From Pseudomonas viridiflava (GTDB lineage: Bacteria; Pseudomonadota; Gammaproteobacteria; Pseudomonadales; Pseudomonadaceae), in contig NZ_UTHA01000091.1 in NCBI RefSeq assembly GCF_900582195.1, positions 1 to 64,000 on the forward strand: a stretch of DNA of 64,000 bases, written 5' to 3'. The first letter of the stretch is position 1, and every line of letters starts with the position of its first letter. Of this stretch, positions 53,837 through 63,040 are shown in pieces. A model generated the notes under the pieces. That model was not told where the DNA came from, made no database searches, and saw nothing but the letters and a program-made list of their open reading frames with translations. The position numbers were made by a program, and so were the translations under genes.

Positions 53837-55441
53837 ATGACGAGAGACGGATCTCTGGTTGGGGCTTTGCCTGCACCAGTGCTTTTGCCGAAAAACCGCT
53901 GGATCGCACCGACCCTGCAAAGCATCGCCCTGATGCTGTTGCTGGCCGGCATGTCCTTGGTCGAATGGTCGCTGTACATCGGCATGCCGCTGGCGGTGCT
54001 GATTGTCTGGCTGCCGCGCCTTCGCTCCCACGCCATCCCCGATGTCCAGCCTGCCGACTCTGGCAGCGCCATGTCCGAACTGACCCGCGACCTTTCCTAC
54101 ACCACCAGTCATAACGCTTTGTCGGCGGCGGGCGTGGCGTTTTCGGTCAAGGAACTGGCGAGCAAACTCGAATCGCAACTTGATGCGGCGGCGCAGATTG
54201 TCAGCAACGCCGAGGTGATGATCGCAACCGAACATGCGACTTCGCAGCTCAGCCGTACCGCGCTTGAGGCGGCCAGTCAGGCGCATCACAGCAGCGCGGC
54301 GGGGCGCACGGAACTGGTGGATTCGATTGCGCGCATGCATCAACTCAGTCAACGCGCCAATGCCAGTCGTGAACTGATCGAGGCCTTGAGCCTGCGCAGC
54401 GACGACATTCAGCGCGTGACCCTGGTGATTCAGTCGATTGCCAGTCAAACCAATCTGCTCGCATTGAACGCGGCGATCGAAGCGGCGCGGGCCGGTGAGC
54501 ATGGTCGCGGTTTTGCCGTGGTTGCGGATGAGGTGCGTGGGTTGGCGGCGCGCACGGCGTCGGCAACTGGCGAAGTCGGCGAGATGGTCGCCGACATTCA
54601 GCAACGCACGGCGCAGGTCGTGGAGCAGATTCGCGAGTTGTCGAGTGATCTGCAGATCGGTGTCGAGCAGGTCGAACACACCGGTCAGCATCTGGAGAAC
54701 ATCGCGCGACTGGCAGCCGGGGTGGAAACTCAGGTCGGTGAAATCGCCCAGGGTGCAGAAACCAATCGTGAACAACTCGACAGCCTGTTCAAGGCCATCG
54801 AACAGATGCGCAGCGATCTGGCCATCAGCGATCAACAGACCCGCCGCCTCGCTGAAGCTGCAGTGCAAATGGAAGGGCAGGCGGAAACCATCAGCGAGCG
54901 TCTGGCCGAGGTCGGGCTGGATGACTATCACCAGCGCATCTACGATCTGGCCCGCGAAGGGGCGAGCCAGATTGCCGCGCGGTTCGAGGCGGATGTCGAG
55001 CAGGGGAAAATCAGCCTTGAGGATTTGTTCGACCGCCAATATCAGCCGATTCCGAATACGCAGCCGGCGAAATTTCAAACCCGTTTCGACCGTTACACCG
55101 ATCAGGTGCTGCCGGCCATTCAGGAGCCATTGTTGCCGCGTCACGAAGGACTAGTGTTTGCCATCGCCTGCACGCAGCAGGGTTATGTGCCGACGCACAA
55201 TCAGCTGTTCAGTCAGCCGTTGACCGGTGATGCGCAGGTCGACGCGGTCAACAATCGCACCAAGCGCAAGTTTGCCGACCGCACTGGCATCCGTTGCGGT
55301 AGCCATCAGCAACCGGTGTTGTTGCAGACCTACACCCGCGACACCGGTGAACTGATGCATGACCTGTCGGTGCCGATCACGATCAAGGGGCGGCATTGGG
55401 GGGGACTGCGTCTAGGTTATAAGCCGGAAAGTCCGCGCTGA
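53837..55441 (+). CDS. methyl-accepting chemotaxis-type protein with C-terminal domain
   Basis: 534-residue chemoreceptor-like protein. Two hydrophobic segments near the N-terminus (about residues 26-58) form a short membrane anchor with hardly any periplasmic part. The signalling hairpin is [37 protein letters not shown] at about residues 194-232. After the coiled coil, about 170 C-terminal residues form an extra domain ([47 protein letters not shown]) known from a subset of proteobacterial receptors and reminiscent of a Cache-like sensor, here cytoplasmic. The ligand is unknown. Confidence 0.86.
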   Translation: MTRDGSLVGALPAPVLLPKNRWIAPTLQSIALMLLLAGMSLVEWSLYIGMPLAVLIVWLPRLRSHAIPDVQPADSGSAMSELTRDLSYTTSHNALSAAGVAFSVKELASKLESQLDAAAQIVSNAEVMIATEHATSQLSRTALEAASQAHHSSAAGRTELVDSIARMHQLSQRANASRELIEALSLRSDDIQRVTLVIQSIASQTNLLALNAAIEAARAGEHGRGFAVVADEVRGLAARTASATGEVGEMVADIQQRTAQVVEQIRELSSDLQIGVEQVEHTGQHLENIARLAAGVETQVGEIAQGAETNREQLDSLFKAIEQMRSDLAISDQQTRRLAEAAVQMEGQAETISERLAEVGLDDYHQRIYDLAREGASQIAARFEADVEQGKISLEDLFDRQYQPIPNTQPAKFQTRFDRYTDQVLPAIQEPLLPRHEGLVFAIACTQQGYVPTHNQLFSQPLTGDAQVDAVNNRTKRKFADRTGIRCGSHQQPVLLQTYTRDTGELMHDLSVPITIKGRHWGGLRLGYKPESPR

Positions 55442-55554
55442 GTGATTGTTACTTCCGGTGCAATGAATCTGTGCACGGAGCTTGCTGTTTCTGCTCGAAA
55501 GAAACCATTAATCTGACCACTTAGTTAGGTTGCTAATGATTTCGGGAGGACTGC

Positions 55555-55758
55555 ATGCAGTGCAGAGTTGATGTTGCCGTGATGATCGGCAGTGGCGTGC
55601 CCGCCGGTCTGCGCGCAATGGGTCGCAGCGTTTGCTGGGTGGTGTTGCTCAATGGCGAGCGTCGCGGCACCGCGTTTGCCAGTCGCGACGAGGCCGAGGA
55701 GTGCAAGGCTGCGTGGCTCGCGCAGTTGCACGCCGAGCCGGGTGACAGCCTGCACTGA
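55555..55758 (+). CDS. small hypothetical protein
   Basis: 67-residue protein, MQCRVDVAVMIGSGVPAGLRAMGRS..., with GERRGTAFASRDEAEECKAAWLAQL in the second half. A strong GGAGG site 6 bases before the ATG supports it. No family recognised. It is convergent with the DUF2789 gene, six bases apart. Confidence 0.65.
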   Translation: MQCRVDVAVMIGSGVPAGLRAMGRSVCWVVLLNGERRGTAFASRDEAEECKAAWLAQLHAEPGDSLH

Positions 55759-55764
55759 TCAGGA

Positions 55765-56001
55765 TTACTTGCCGCGATGCAGGCGCACATTCAGTTCGTC
55801 GACCATGACCGCTTCTTCACCGTCGGCCCTTAACCATTCCTTGAGCAATTGCGCCTGTTGCGGCGACCAGAAGTCGGCATCGATCAGTTTGGTGTTGGCG
55901 TCCAATGGATGCGCCTCGATGAAATCGTCGATTGCGTTACCTTCTGAAGGCAGGCCCAGTTGATCAAACAGGGTTTTCAGATCGTATGCTGGCAGTTCCA
56001 T
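55765..56001 (-). CDS. DUF2789 family protein
   Basis: 78-residue protein with the DUF2789 pattern: LKTLFDQLGLPSEGNAIDDFIEAHPL, then DADFWSPQQAQLLKEWLRAD and an acidic VMVDELN. Function unknown; these are small, highly conserved cytoplasmic proteins of gamma-proteobacteria. It has an AAGGAG-type site before the start. Confidence 0.85.
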   Translation of the reverse strand: MELPAYDLKTLFDQLGLPSEGNAIDDFIEAHPLDANTKLIDADFWSPQQAQLLKEWLRADGEEAVMVDELNVRLHRGK

Positions 56002-56049
56002 CGTGTACTCCTTCGGTGGGCGCCGGTATGGCGCGGTCGATCTCTCTCT

Positions 56050-56301
56050 TTATCTGAGGCAGCCGTTCGCCAGGAGTTCGATCTTCGATTCAAGTGAGCG
56101 GGCGAGGGCGCAGGCTTCGTTGTGATCTTCGCGGAAACCTCTTACACGGCCGGTCGATGTTTCCTTTATATGGAAAAAAGCGTTGCCGGCGGGTACGACC
56201 TGGAAGCGCGGACATAGCTCGTCGATAGCGGTGGTACCCAGTATCAGCGGCGATTCGATCCGGGCGTCAACCGTCATGGCAAAGTGGGTCCGAGTGCACA
56301 T
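56050..56301 (-). CDS. small hypothetical protein
   Basis: 83-residue soluble protein containing FQVVPAGNAFFHIKETSTGRVRGFREDHNEACALARSLE. An AAAGGA site fits the ATG at 56301. It looks like a small conserved Pseudomonas protein; I know no domain name. It lies 48 bases upstream of the DUF2789 gene on the same strand and may share its transcript. Confidence 0.62.
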   Translation of the reverse strand: MCTRTHFAMTVDARIESPLILGTTAIDELCPRFQVVPAGNAFFHIKETSTGRVRGFREDHNEACALARSLESKIELLANGCLR

Positions 56302-56699
56302 ATGAAGTCCTTTTCATCAGTTGGCCGGTATTTACCGGCTGTTTCGGGTAGTCGGAATGAGCATCGCTGCTCTAGAATCGCCAGTACCTGTTGACGACAG
56401 GGCTTATCTAAAGCAATTTTTCGCCAGCGATATGTCGGAAAAGTGCTTTTTTTCGTGAGAATTTTCCCTAAAGTTCGTAGTCAGACTGCTCCCGCCGCTC
56501 CTGAGGATTTTTCCTTCAAGCTTTGGCGATATCGGGATGAGTTTCGCGAGTGACAATCCAGTAGTCTTACGAACCTCGCGTTGAATAAGCACTCTGCTCG
56601 ATTCGGGCTTTATTGATTTATTGGCAGTGACATCGGCCTGGCCGTTTTTTGCCGTGCGCGTTTTCCGCGTGCGGTTTTTTCTGATGTGGGGATGTTTCT
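56302..56699. other. 398-bp intergenic region
   Basis: Divergent promoter region for the 83-residue gene (minus) and the 156-residue gene (plus). It is AT-richer than the neighbours. Apart from the terminator-like hairpin near its right end (56652-56680), I see no gene; a short transcript ending at that hairpin is possible. Confidence 0.4.
56652..56680 (+). terminator. terminator-like hairpin in the leader of the next gene
   Basis: CCGTGCGCG / CGCGTGCGG gives a 9-bp stem (two G-U pairs) followed by six T residues, only 20 bases before the TTG start at 56700. A shorter CGGCC-TGGCCG hairpin followed by T6 lies just before it. This would fit attenuation or the end of a small RNA. Confidence 0.6.
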
Positions 56700-57170
56700 T
56701 TGGCAGTCAGTAATCTCGATATGCATGCTTTGTTCGTGTTGGGTGATTTGCGTGCAAAGCTGGTCAAGCTGTTTCAGTCGCGTTTTGTTTACATCACCGA
56801 GCAGAATGCCGAAGGTATTTACGTGGCCGAGATCGACACCGAAAGCGCCTTGGTGGTCGATGACAAACCGGGGCTGAAGCTCAAGGTCGGCGATCATTTC
56901 AGCGCATCGGTCTTGCCCAGCCGTGAAGGCGGCAAGATGGATATCCGCTTTCGCGAAATCAAACTCACGGTCTATGGACTGGGCGATTACGCTTTCGTCG
57001 AAACCGCTGACGGGCAGGCGATTCTGTTCAAGGAAGGCCACAGCGTGGTGACCGTGTTCGCCGCCCACCAGCAGTTGCAGGAAGGCCTGACCAAAACGTT
57101 GAAAGCCGTGACCGCCAAAGCCGCCAAGTGGCGCAAGGGTGAACTGGTGACGTTCAAGGCCAGCGAGTGA
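56700..57170 (+). CDS. conserved hypothetical protein
   Basis: 156-residue soluble protein, MAVSNLDMHALFVLGDLRAKL..., with YVAEIDTESALVVDDKPGLKLKVGDHF and KLTVYGLGDYAFVETADGQAILFKEGH. It is well conserved in Pseudomonas as far as I know, without a named domain. The start is taken as TTG at 56700, 7 bases after GGGGA; an ATG at 56721 is the alternative. It overlaps the following small gene by 4 bases. Confidence 0.7.
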   Translation: MAVSNLDMHALFVLGDLRAKLVKLFQSRFVYITEQNAEGIYVAEIDTESALVVDDKPGLKLKVGDHFSASVLPSREGGKMDIRFREIKLTVYGLGDYAFVETADGQAILFKEGHSVVTVFAAHQQLQEGLTKTLKAVTAKAAKWRKGELVTFKASE

Positions 57171-57364
57171 GTCGCGCGGATTTCCATGCGCAGAACCTCG
57201 ACACTGCACGCGAGGAGGCCCAGCGTTTGTTCGCCGCCAAGGCCGAACTGCAAGGCGCGTGGCTGAGTTGGATCGCTGCGCAGATCTATCAGTTGCGCCC
57301 CGCGGAATACGCCAGCATGGTCAGACGCGAGCTGCAGAGCCTGCAGGAAAAGTCTGATTCATAA
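57167..57364 (+). CDS. small hypothetical protein
   Basis: 65-residue, mostly helical protein (REEAQRLFAAKAELQGAWLSWIAAQIYQLRPAEYASMVRRELQSL). The start is GTG at 57167 overlapping the stop of the previous gene (GTGA), so translation is probably coupled. Function unknown. Confidence 0.68.
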   Translation: MSRADFHAQNLDTAREEAQRLFAAKAELQGAWLSWIAAQIYQLRPAEYASMVRRELQSLQEKSDS

Positions 57365-57491
57365 CCTCGTCCGGAGTGCGGCCCGGAAAAAGCAGGAACC
57401 TCGGCTACAGTCAGTTGACTGAGTATTCAGAGGCTTGCGGTCTTCTGTCAGGCCATCCTGCCATTGCTGTGAACAGCACGAGGTGCAATGC

Positions 57492-58508
57492 ATGAACGGA
57501 TTTCGACGGTTATTGGCTGCCAGCGTGGCCACGTTCGGTTTGCTGATATCAGCGCCATCGGTGATGGCCGCACAGGCGCCGATCCATTTTGCCGACCTGA
57601 ACTGGGAAAGCGGCAGCCTGATCACCGATGTACTGCGGGTCATTGTCGAAAAGGGCTATGGTTTGCCGACCGACACCTTGCCTGGCACCACCATCACGCT
57701 GGAAACGGCACTGGCCAACAATGACATTCAGGTGATTGGCGAGGAGTGGGCCGGGCGTAGCCCGGTGTGGGTCAAGGCCGAGGCAGAAGGCAAGGTCGTC
57801 AGTCTGGGCGATACCGTCAAAGGCGCTACCGAGGGCTGGTGGGTGCCGGAATACGTGATCAAGGGCGATCCGGCCAAAGGCATCAAGCCGCTGGCACCGG
57901 ATCTGCGCAGCGTCAGTGATCTGAAAAAGTACAAGGATGTGTTCAAGGATGCGGAGAACCCGAGCAAGGGGCGCTTCCTCAACAGCCCGATCGGCTGGAC
58001 TTCGGAAGTGGTCAACAAACAGAAGTTGACGGCTTACGGCTTGCAGGATGATTACACCAACTTCCGCAGCGGCTCGGGGGCGGCACTGGATGCCGAGATC
58101 AGCTCTTCGATTCGTCGTGGCAAACCGGTGCTGTTTTACTACTGGTCGCCGACGCCGTTGCTGGGCAAGTTCAAACTGGTGCAGCTTGAGGAGCCGCCGT
58201 TTGATGCCGAGGCGTGGAAGACGCTGACCGATGCCGATAATCCCAATCCGAAACCGACCCGGTCGCTGGCATCGAAGCTGTCGATCGGCGTGTCGACACC
58301 GTTTCAAAAGCAGTATCCGCAGATTGCCGAGTTCTTCAGCAAGGTGGATTTCCCGATCGAACCGTTGAACAAGGCGTTGGCCGAGATGAGCGAGAAGCAT
58401 ACGGCGCCGCGTGATGCGGCGGTGGCGTTCATGAAGGCCCACCCGGATGTGTGGCAGGCGTGGTTGCCGAAGGATGTGGCGGAGAAGGTTTCGGCTGATC
58501 TGAAATAG
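57492..58508 (+). CDS. glycine betaine/proline-type ABC transporter substrate-binding protein
   Basis: 338-residue periplasmic binding protein of the OpuAC/ProX family. A signal peptide ending ...SAPSVMAA is followed by APIHFADLNWESGSLITDVLRVIVEKGYG and later GKPVLFYYWSPTPLLGKF, typical of the quaternary-amine binding group. The start at 57492 has GAGGTG. No permease or ATPase gene is adjacent, so it is an orphan binding protein that must work with a transporter encoded elsewhere. The ligand cannot be read from the sequence. Confidence 0.87.
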   Translation: MNGFRRLLAASVATFGLLISAPSVMAAQAPIHFADLNWESGSLITDVLRVIVEKGYGLPTDTLPGTTITLETALANNDIQVIGEEWAGRSPVWVKAEAEGKVVSLGDTVKGATEGWWVPEYVIKGDPAKGIKPLAPDLRSVSDLKKYKDVFKDAENPSKGRFLNSPIGWTSEVVNKQKLTAYGLQDDYTNFRSGSGAALDAEISSSIRRGKPVLFYYWSPTPLLGKFKLVQLEEPPFDAEAWKTLTDADNPNPKPTRSLASKLSIGVSTPFQKQYPQIAEFFSKVDFPIEPLNKALAEMSEKHTAPRDAAVAFMKAHPDVWQAWLPKDVAEKVSADLK

Positions 58509-58527
58509 AGGTTGATGCGGCTGGCCT

Positions 58528-58604
58528 CTTCGCGAGCAGTCTCGCTCCCACATTGGTTTTGTGAACGACGCATATCCACTGTGGGAGCGAGCTTGCTCGC
58601 GAAG
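58528..58604. repeat. REPIN
   Basis: TTCGCGAGCAGTCTCGCTCC and the inverted GGGAGCGAGCTTGCTCGCGA, separated by about 30 bases, between the convergent binding-protein and receptor genes. Confidence 0.85.
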
Positions 58605-58607
58605 CTT

Positions 58608-60743
58608 TTAGAACTTGGTAGCCACCGCCAATTCAAAGGTACGTGGTGTTCCGAGGTAATACGCCGGCGAAACATGCGCAAACTCGGCATAAACCTCATT
58701 GGTCAGGTTGCGCACGCGCCCGGTGACGGTAGTGTGCGAATCAACCTTGTAGCTGAGGAAGCTGCCGAACAAGGTGTACGACGGCACGGTCATGGTATTC
58801 GCAGTATCGGCATACACCGACGCCACATAACGCGCATCAATCCCACCTTGCCATTGCGGCGAAAAATCATAGGTCAGCCAAAGATTGCCGACTCGATCCG
58901 GCACGTTGGTCGGCGTGTTGCCCTTGCGTGACACCACCACGCCTGCAGCATTCTTTTCGGTGAAATCATCGTACTGCGCATCGACCCAGGCGAAGTTACC
59001 TTCAGCCAATAGCTTGTCGGTGATGCGCAGCGAGCTGGCGATCTCGATGCCTTTTGACGTCTGCTGACCGACCGGAATGCTGCTGGTCGGATCCAGCGGG
59101 TCAGTCACGGCGAAGTCTTTTCGCTCGATGGTATAAGCCGCAACCGTCGCTGAGCCGCGCCCATTCAGATAATCAAATTTGCTGCCAATCTCCCACTGTT
59201 TGTCGGTGGAGACGTCGAAGTCCTGCGTGCCGTTCGGTTGCTCGGCGGCGGTGCTGTATTGCAGGTAAACGTTGGCCGACGGAATGAACTGGTAGCTCAG
59301 GCCGGCGCGGCCGGTGACTGGCTCCCAACTGCGCTTGAGGTGTTTCGGGTTAGTAGCGGTCACGGTGCGATGGTTGGTCACGTCGAGGTCAATGTCGTCA
59401 TAGCGCAGGCCGGTGAGCAGCGACAGTTTGTCGGTCAACGCTAAACGGTTTTCCACGAACAATGCCTTGGTGGTGACCTCGTTGGTCTTGTCGCTGATCA
59501 GTTTTGGGTTGGTGCCGGGAATGTCGTAGAAGTGCCCCGGACGATAGTTGGTCGGATCGACCGTGCTGGCACCTTTGACGTTCAGCGGCGAGTTGGTGGT
59601 CTGATTGACCTTGTATTCGAAGCCTCCCGACCACGTCGTGTCGAGACCGAAAAGCGTGTTGTCGTGGCGCAGTTCGAACTGGTTGCCGTTCTGTTCGCCC
59701 TGATGGCGCACCTGATAGGCGGTCGAACGGTTCACCGCCGTGTTGTCGGCGTTGTACTGGTAGGTTTCGAGGTTGCGGTAATCGCGCTGGCTGTCGAGGT
59801 GGTAAAGCGTATTGCGCAGGGTGGTGCTGTCGTTGATGCGGTAGTCGATGATCGAACGTACCCAGATCGTCCGCTGCTCGTAGCGACCGTCCTCGACGTT
59901 GTAGTTGTTGAAGCGATTGCGTTTGTCGATCTTCAACTCGCCGGCCTTTGGGTTGAGCACGGGCGTGCCCCAATACGGACTGTCTTCGTGTTCATCCTGA
60001 TATTCCAGCGCCAGCGTGTGTGACAGGTCGGGCGTGAGATCGCTGAGCAGCGAGAACGCCACGCTCCAGGCATCGCGCTCCTGGCGGTCGATGTAGCCGT
60101 TGCTGGTGTTGTGGCTGACGTCGAGGCGCGCGTAGTGCTGAACATCGGCGCTCGAATCAGTCAGGGCATGGTTGAGGCCGAACGCGGTTTCGCTGGTGTC
60201 GTAGGTGCCGTAGCTGACCCGGCCTTCAACGGCCTGTTCATCGCGGGTGGCCAGTCTGGTCACGTAGTTCAGTGATCCGCCCACCGAGCCTGCGCCATTG
60301 ACCAGCGACGACGGGCCGCCGAGCAGTTCCACGCGGTCGTAGATCCAGGAATCAACCGGCCGTGCGAGGCCGCCGGAAACGTTGATGCCGTTGAACATCT
60401 GGGTGATCTGGCTGCTGGTGAAGCCACGGTAGGACACGAACCCGCCAAACCCCGGCGGCGCGCTGGCGTTGACCCCGGGCAAGGTGTTGGCGGCGTCCTG
60501 AAAGTTCTGTGAACCATGACGCTCGATGTCGTTGCGATTGGCGATGGCCACCGAGGCGGGTGTGTCGCGCACGCTCAAACCCAGGCGCGAGGCCATGCCG
60601 CTGGATTGGTCGAGGCTCAGGCCCGGTTCTGCGCCGGACTCGCCGTCGATGGTGATCGGCGCCAGATCCACCGTGGATTGCGCCCAGACGTTAACGGACA
60701 GGCAGCCGCATAGGCTCGCCAGCAGAGTGAGTTGTTTCATCAT
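58608..60743 (-). CDS. TonB-dependent receptor (siderophore type)
   Basis: 711-residue outer-membrane receptor. A signal peptide (LLASLCGCLSVNVWA) is followed by a short TonB-box-type stretch, a plug domain (RDTPASVAIANRNDIERHGS, YRGFTSSQITQMFNG, RVELLGGPSSLVNGAGSVGG) and the 22-stranded barrel ending in the C-terminal aromatic signature FELAVATKF. The pattern fits the siderophore receptor class. A DUF2946 gene lies 92 bases upstream on the same strand, an arrangement known from copper-related receptor loci, so a metal other than iron is possible. No Fur box was recognised. Confidence 0.88.
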   Translation of the reverse strand: MMKQLTLLASLCGCLSVNVWAQSTVDLAPITIDGESGAEPGLSLDQSSGMASRLGLSVRDTPASVAIANRNDIERHGSQNFQDAANTLPGVNASAPPGFGGFVSYRGFTSSQITQMFNGINVSGGLARPVDSWIYDRVELLGGPSSLVNGAGSVGGSLNYVTRLATRDEQAVEGRVSYGTYDTSETAFGLNHALTDSSADVQHYARLDVSHNTSNGYIDRQERDAWSVAFSLLSDLTPDLSHTLALEYQDEHEDSPYWGTPVLNPKAGELKIDKRNRFNNYNVEDGRYEQRTIWVRSIIDYRINDSTTLRNTLYHLDSQRDYRNLETYQYNADNTAVNRSTAYQVRHQGEQNGNQFELRHDNTLFGLDTTWSGGFEYKVNQTTNSPLNVKGASTVDPTNYRPGHFYDIPGTNPKLISDKTNEVTTKALFVENRLALTDKLSLLTGLRYDDIDLDVTNHRTVTATNPKHLKRSWEPVTGRAGLSYQFIPSANVYLQYSTAAEQPNGTQDFDVSTDKQWEIGSKFDYLNGRGSATVAAYTIERKDFAVTDPLDPTSSIPVGQQTSKGIEIASSLRITDKLLAEGNFAWVDAQYDDFTEKNAAGVVVSRKGNTPTNVPDRVGNLWLTYDFSPQWQGGIDARYVASVYADTANTMTVPSYTLFGSFLSYKVDSHTTVTGRVRNLTNEVYAEFAHVSPAYYLGTPRTFELAVATKF

Positions 60744-60835
60744 TGAATCCTGAATGCTTGTCTAGGAGTCAGCGCACAGGCAAACGCCGCGCGTTGGTGG
60801 CGCAGTGGGCTGACAAATCAAAAAGGCAAAGACAC

Positions 60836-61225
60836 TCAGGCGAGCGGTGGGGCGCGAGGGTTGGCTGAAGGCCAGGTGAAGCGGGCAGGAAGGTCGGCGC
60901 TGACGATGGGTGCCAGCGGCGGGCTGTGTTGTTCCGGCAGGATCGCCAGCGTCAGGCTGGAATTGAACGCCGGGCCCATGCCGCCGCCGACCGAGCACAG
61001 CGGGCAGCCAAATGCCTTGGACAGGGTCGGCAATTGTTCTTCGGTGGGATTGCTGGCGAGCGGCGCCTGGGTGGCCGGGTCAACCGTACAGAACTGGCCG
61101 CCGATACCGTTCAACTGCATGCCGACCATTTGCCCGTGACCGATGCTGCAGGCGAACACGTTGAACAGGACGCAGCAATAGAGCATCCAGGCCAGCAGTG
61201 AACGATCGGAACGGGAGAATCTCAT
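60836..61225 (-). CDS. DUF2946 family exported protein
   Basis: 129-residue protein with a hydrophobic N-terminal segment (LLAWMLYCCVLFNVFACSIGHGQM), a cysteine-containing middle (GCPLCSVGGG) and a Pro/Ala-rich end. The layout matches DUF2946, a family often found next to copper transport genes and TonB receptors. A periplasmic metal-related role is an inference from context and from the conserved His, Met and Cys residues. The start at 61225 follows GGGAGA. Confidence 0.75.
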   Translation of the reverse strand: MRFSRSDRSLLAWMLYCCVLFNVFACSIGHGQMVGMQLNGIGGQFCTVDPATQAPLASNPTEEQLPTLSKAFGCPLCSVGGGMGPAFNSSLTLAILPEQHSPPLAPIVSADLPARFTWPSANPRAPPLA

Positions 61226-61319
61226 GGGGCGGCACTTTACCGTACCGCTGATCGGTCGTGCACTTGAAAAAAATCCGACTAGGATGATTTGTTCAAATCC
61301 CTTTCCAAGGATTTCAACC

Positions 61320-61760
61320 ATGACCTTTGTGTTGGCTCAATGGCTGGTGACAACGTTTGCGGTGATCGCCTTGATGCACGTGTATTGGGCGCTGGGTGGG
61401 CAGTGGGCAGCAGCGGTGGTGGTGCCGCAGGTGCCAGTGCGCGGATTTGTCGCAACGGTGCGGCCGGCGTTCAAGCCGTCGGGCTGGCTCACGTTGATTG
61501 TGGCGGCGGCGTTGTTGGCGATTGCGGCGTTGGTGTGTATGCGGGTTGGCTGGGGAATGCCGGCGGTGACGCACAAGGCCCTGCAATGGGTGATCAGTGC
61601 GATTGCGCTGTTGATGTTTGCCCGGGCGATTGGTGATTCGAATCTGGTCGGGTTCTTCAAGGAGGTGAAGGATTCGCGGTTTGCGCGGCTGGACACCTGG
61701 GTGTATTCGCCGCTGTGTGCGGTGTTGGGGGCGGGGTTGTTGGCAGTGGCGTGGGTTTGA
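61320..61760 (+). CDS. DUF3995 membrane protein
   Basis: 146-residue protein with four transmembrane segments (at about residues 5-25, 55-75, 85-105 and 122-142) and the family feature HVYWALGGQWAA. I recognise it as DUF3995; function unknown. An AAGGATT site precedes the ATG at 61320. It stands alone, divergent from the DUF2946 gene. Confidence 0.8.
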   Translation: MTFVLAQWLVTTFAVIALMHVYWALGGQWAAAVVVPQVPVRGFVATVRPAFKPSGWLTLIVAAALLAIAALVCMRVGWGMPAVTHKALQWVISAIALLMFARAIGDSNLVGFFKEVKDSRFARLDTWVYSPLCAVLGAGLLAVAWV

Positions 61761-61790
61761 TACTGATCTGTAATTTGCGATGACCTGGCT

Positions 61791-61895
61791 GGCCCCTTCT
61801 CGAGCAAGCTCGCTCCCACAGTAATTTTGGGGGTTCACAGATATGTGACTTCACCCAAAACCCTGTGGGAGCGAGCTTGCTCGCGAAAGGGCCAG
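61791..61895. repeat. REPIN
   Basis: GGCCCCTTCTCGAGCAAGCT and the inverted GAGCTTGCTCGCGAAAGGGC enclose about 50 bases with a short AT-rich dyad in the centre. Confidence 0.85.
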
Positions 61896-61917
61896 TCCAG
61901 ACACTGAAAACTCTGGG

Positions 61918-62280
61918 CTAACTGCCGCTTTCAGTCCGCCGGCTACTGACTTCTGCCGGCACATCATCCCCAGCCATGCGCTTGCGGAACAACGCTGCCC
62001 GCGCCAGCAGCAAGGTCGTCACCGGCACAGTGATCGCCAGCAAAACCGGAATCAGCCAGGCATGTATGACTGGCCCGGACTTCAACGCCGAAAAACAAAT
62101 GATCGACGCCAGCGCCACACACCACGCACCCAATGTTGAAGCCAGTGCCGGTGGGTGCATGCGCTGAAAATAATCCTTCATGCGCAATAACCCGATCGCG
62201 CCGATCAACGCGAACAGGCCGCTGAGCACCAACAGGATCGCCACCGGAATCTCGATCCACAGAGACAATTCTGCATTCAT
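61918..62280 (-). CDS. mnhG: monovalent cation/H+ antiporter subunit G
   Basis: 120-residue MnhG/MrpG/PhaG subunit with three transmembrane segments (IPVAILLVLSGLFALIGAIGLL, LGAWCVALASIICFSA, WLIPVLLAITVPVTTLLLA) and the family motif GLLRMKDYFQRMHPPALASTLG. It is the last gene of the antiporter operon on the minus strand. Its start overlaps the stop of the F subunit gene by 4 bases. Confidence 0.9.
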   Translation of the reverse strand: MNAELSLWIEIPVAILLVLSGLFALIGAIGLLRMKDYFQRMHPPALASTLGAWCVALASIICFSALKSGPVIHAWLIPVLLAITVPVTTLLLARAALFRKRMAGDDVPAEVSSRRTESGS

Positions 62281-62555
62281 TCGATCACCTCGCCACGCAG
62301 CAGGAATTTCGCCAGGGCAAATGAGCCGACGAAGCCGAACAGCGCGATCAGAAGCGCCGCTTCGAAGTAAGTGTCACTGGAATAGCGAATGCCCAGGGTC
62401 AGCATCATCAGCATGGCGACGATGTACAGATAGTCCAGCGCCAAGACCCGATCCTGCGCTGACGGGCCTTTGAACAGACGCACCAGGGTCAGCACCATGG
62501 CCAGCGAGAACAGGAACAGCGTCAGCAGGATCGCGTTCGACAGTAATGGGCTCAT
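62277..62555 (-). CDS. mnhF: monovalent cation/H+ antiporter subunit F
   Basis: 92-residue MnhF/PhaF subunit with three transmembrane segments; the family block GPSAQDRVLALDYLYIVAMLMML is in the middle. It overlaps both neighbours by 4 bases (ATGA arrangement), typical for the complex, whose subunits must be made in fixed ratio. Confidence 0.9.
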   Translation of the reverse strand: MSPLLSNAILLTLFLFSLAMVLTLVRLFKGPSAQDRVLALDYLYIVAMLMMLTLGIRYSSDTYFEAALLIALFGFVGSFALAKFLLRGEVIE

Positions 62556-63040
62556 TCGAAAATCTCCATCAACGGCCGCTCGTAGGTGCTCTTGAAGTGC
62601 TCGACGAATTGCGCTTCGTCATCCAGATCCCAGACGTGCAACAACAGAATGCTGCGATCCAGTGCGAGTTCTGACCACACCGTGCCGGGCACCACCGTGC
62701 AGATCATCGCCAGCGTCGCCAGTCCGTGGGCGTCGCGCAGGTCCAGCGGGACTTTGACAAAACCAGAGCGCGGCGGGCGGCGACCGGCGTTGAGCACGCC
62801 CCATGCGACGATCAGGTTGGACATCACCACGTCACGGCCCACGAGCAGGAACAGGCGCAGAATCGTTCCCGGACGGCGAATGCGCACTTGTTTCGGACGC
62901 AATTTGCGCATCATCAACGGCGCAGCAAAACCCAGTATCGCGCCGAGCAACAGATTGCCCGGGCTGACCGACAGGTTCAGGGTCAGCCACAAGGCGCACA
63001 GCGCCAACGACAACAACGGTGCAGGAAACACACGCTTCAT
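62552..63040 (-). CDS. mnhE: monovalent cation/H+ antiporter subunit E
   Basis: 162-residue MnhE/PhaE subunit. Hydrophobic N-terminal half (PLLSLALCALWLTLN, GNLLLGAILGFAAPLMM), then the family-typical VPLDLRDAHGLATLAMICTVVPGTVWSEL and a soluble C-terminal end with LLLHVWDLDDEAQFV. Four-base overlaps with the D and F subunit genes. Confidence 0.9.
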   Translation of the reverse strand: MKRVFPAPLLSLALCALWLTLNLSVSPGNLLLGAILGFAAPLMMRKLRPKQVRIRRPGTILRLFLLVGRDVVMSNLIVAWGVLNAGRRPPRSGFVKVPLDLRDAHGLATLAMICTVVPGTVWSELALDRSILLLHVWDLDDEAQFVEHFKSTYERPLMEIFE

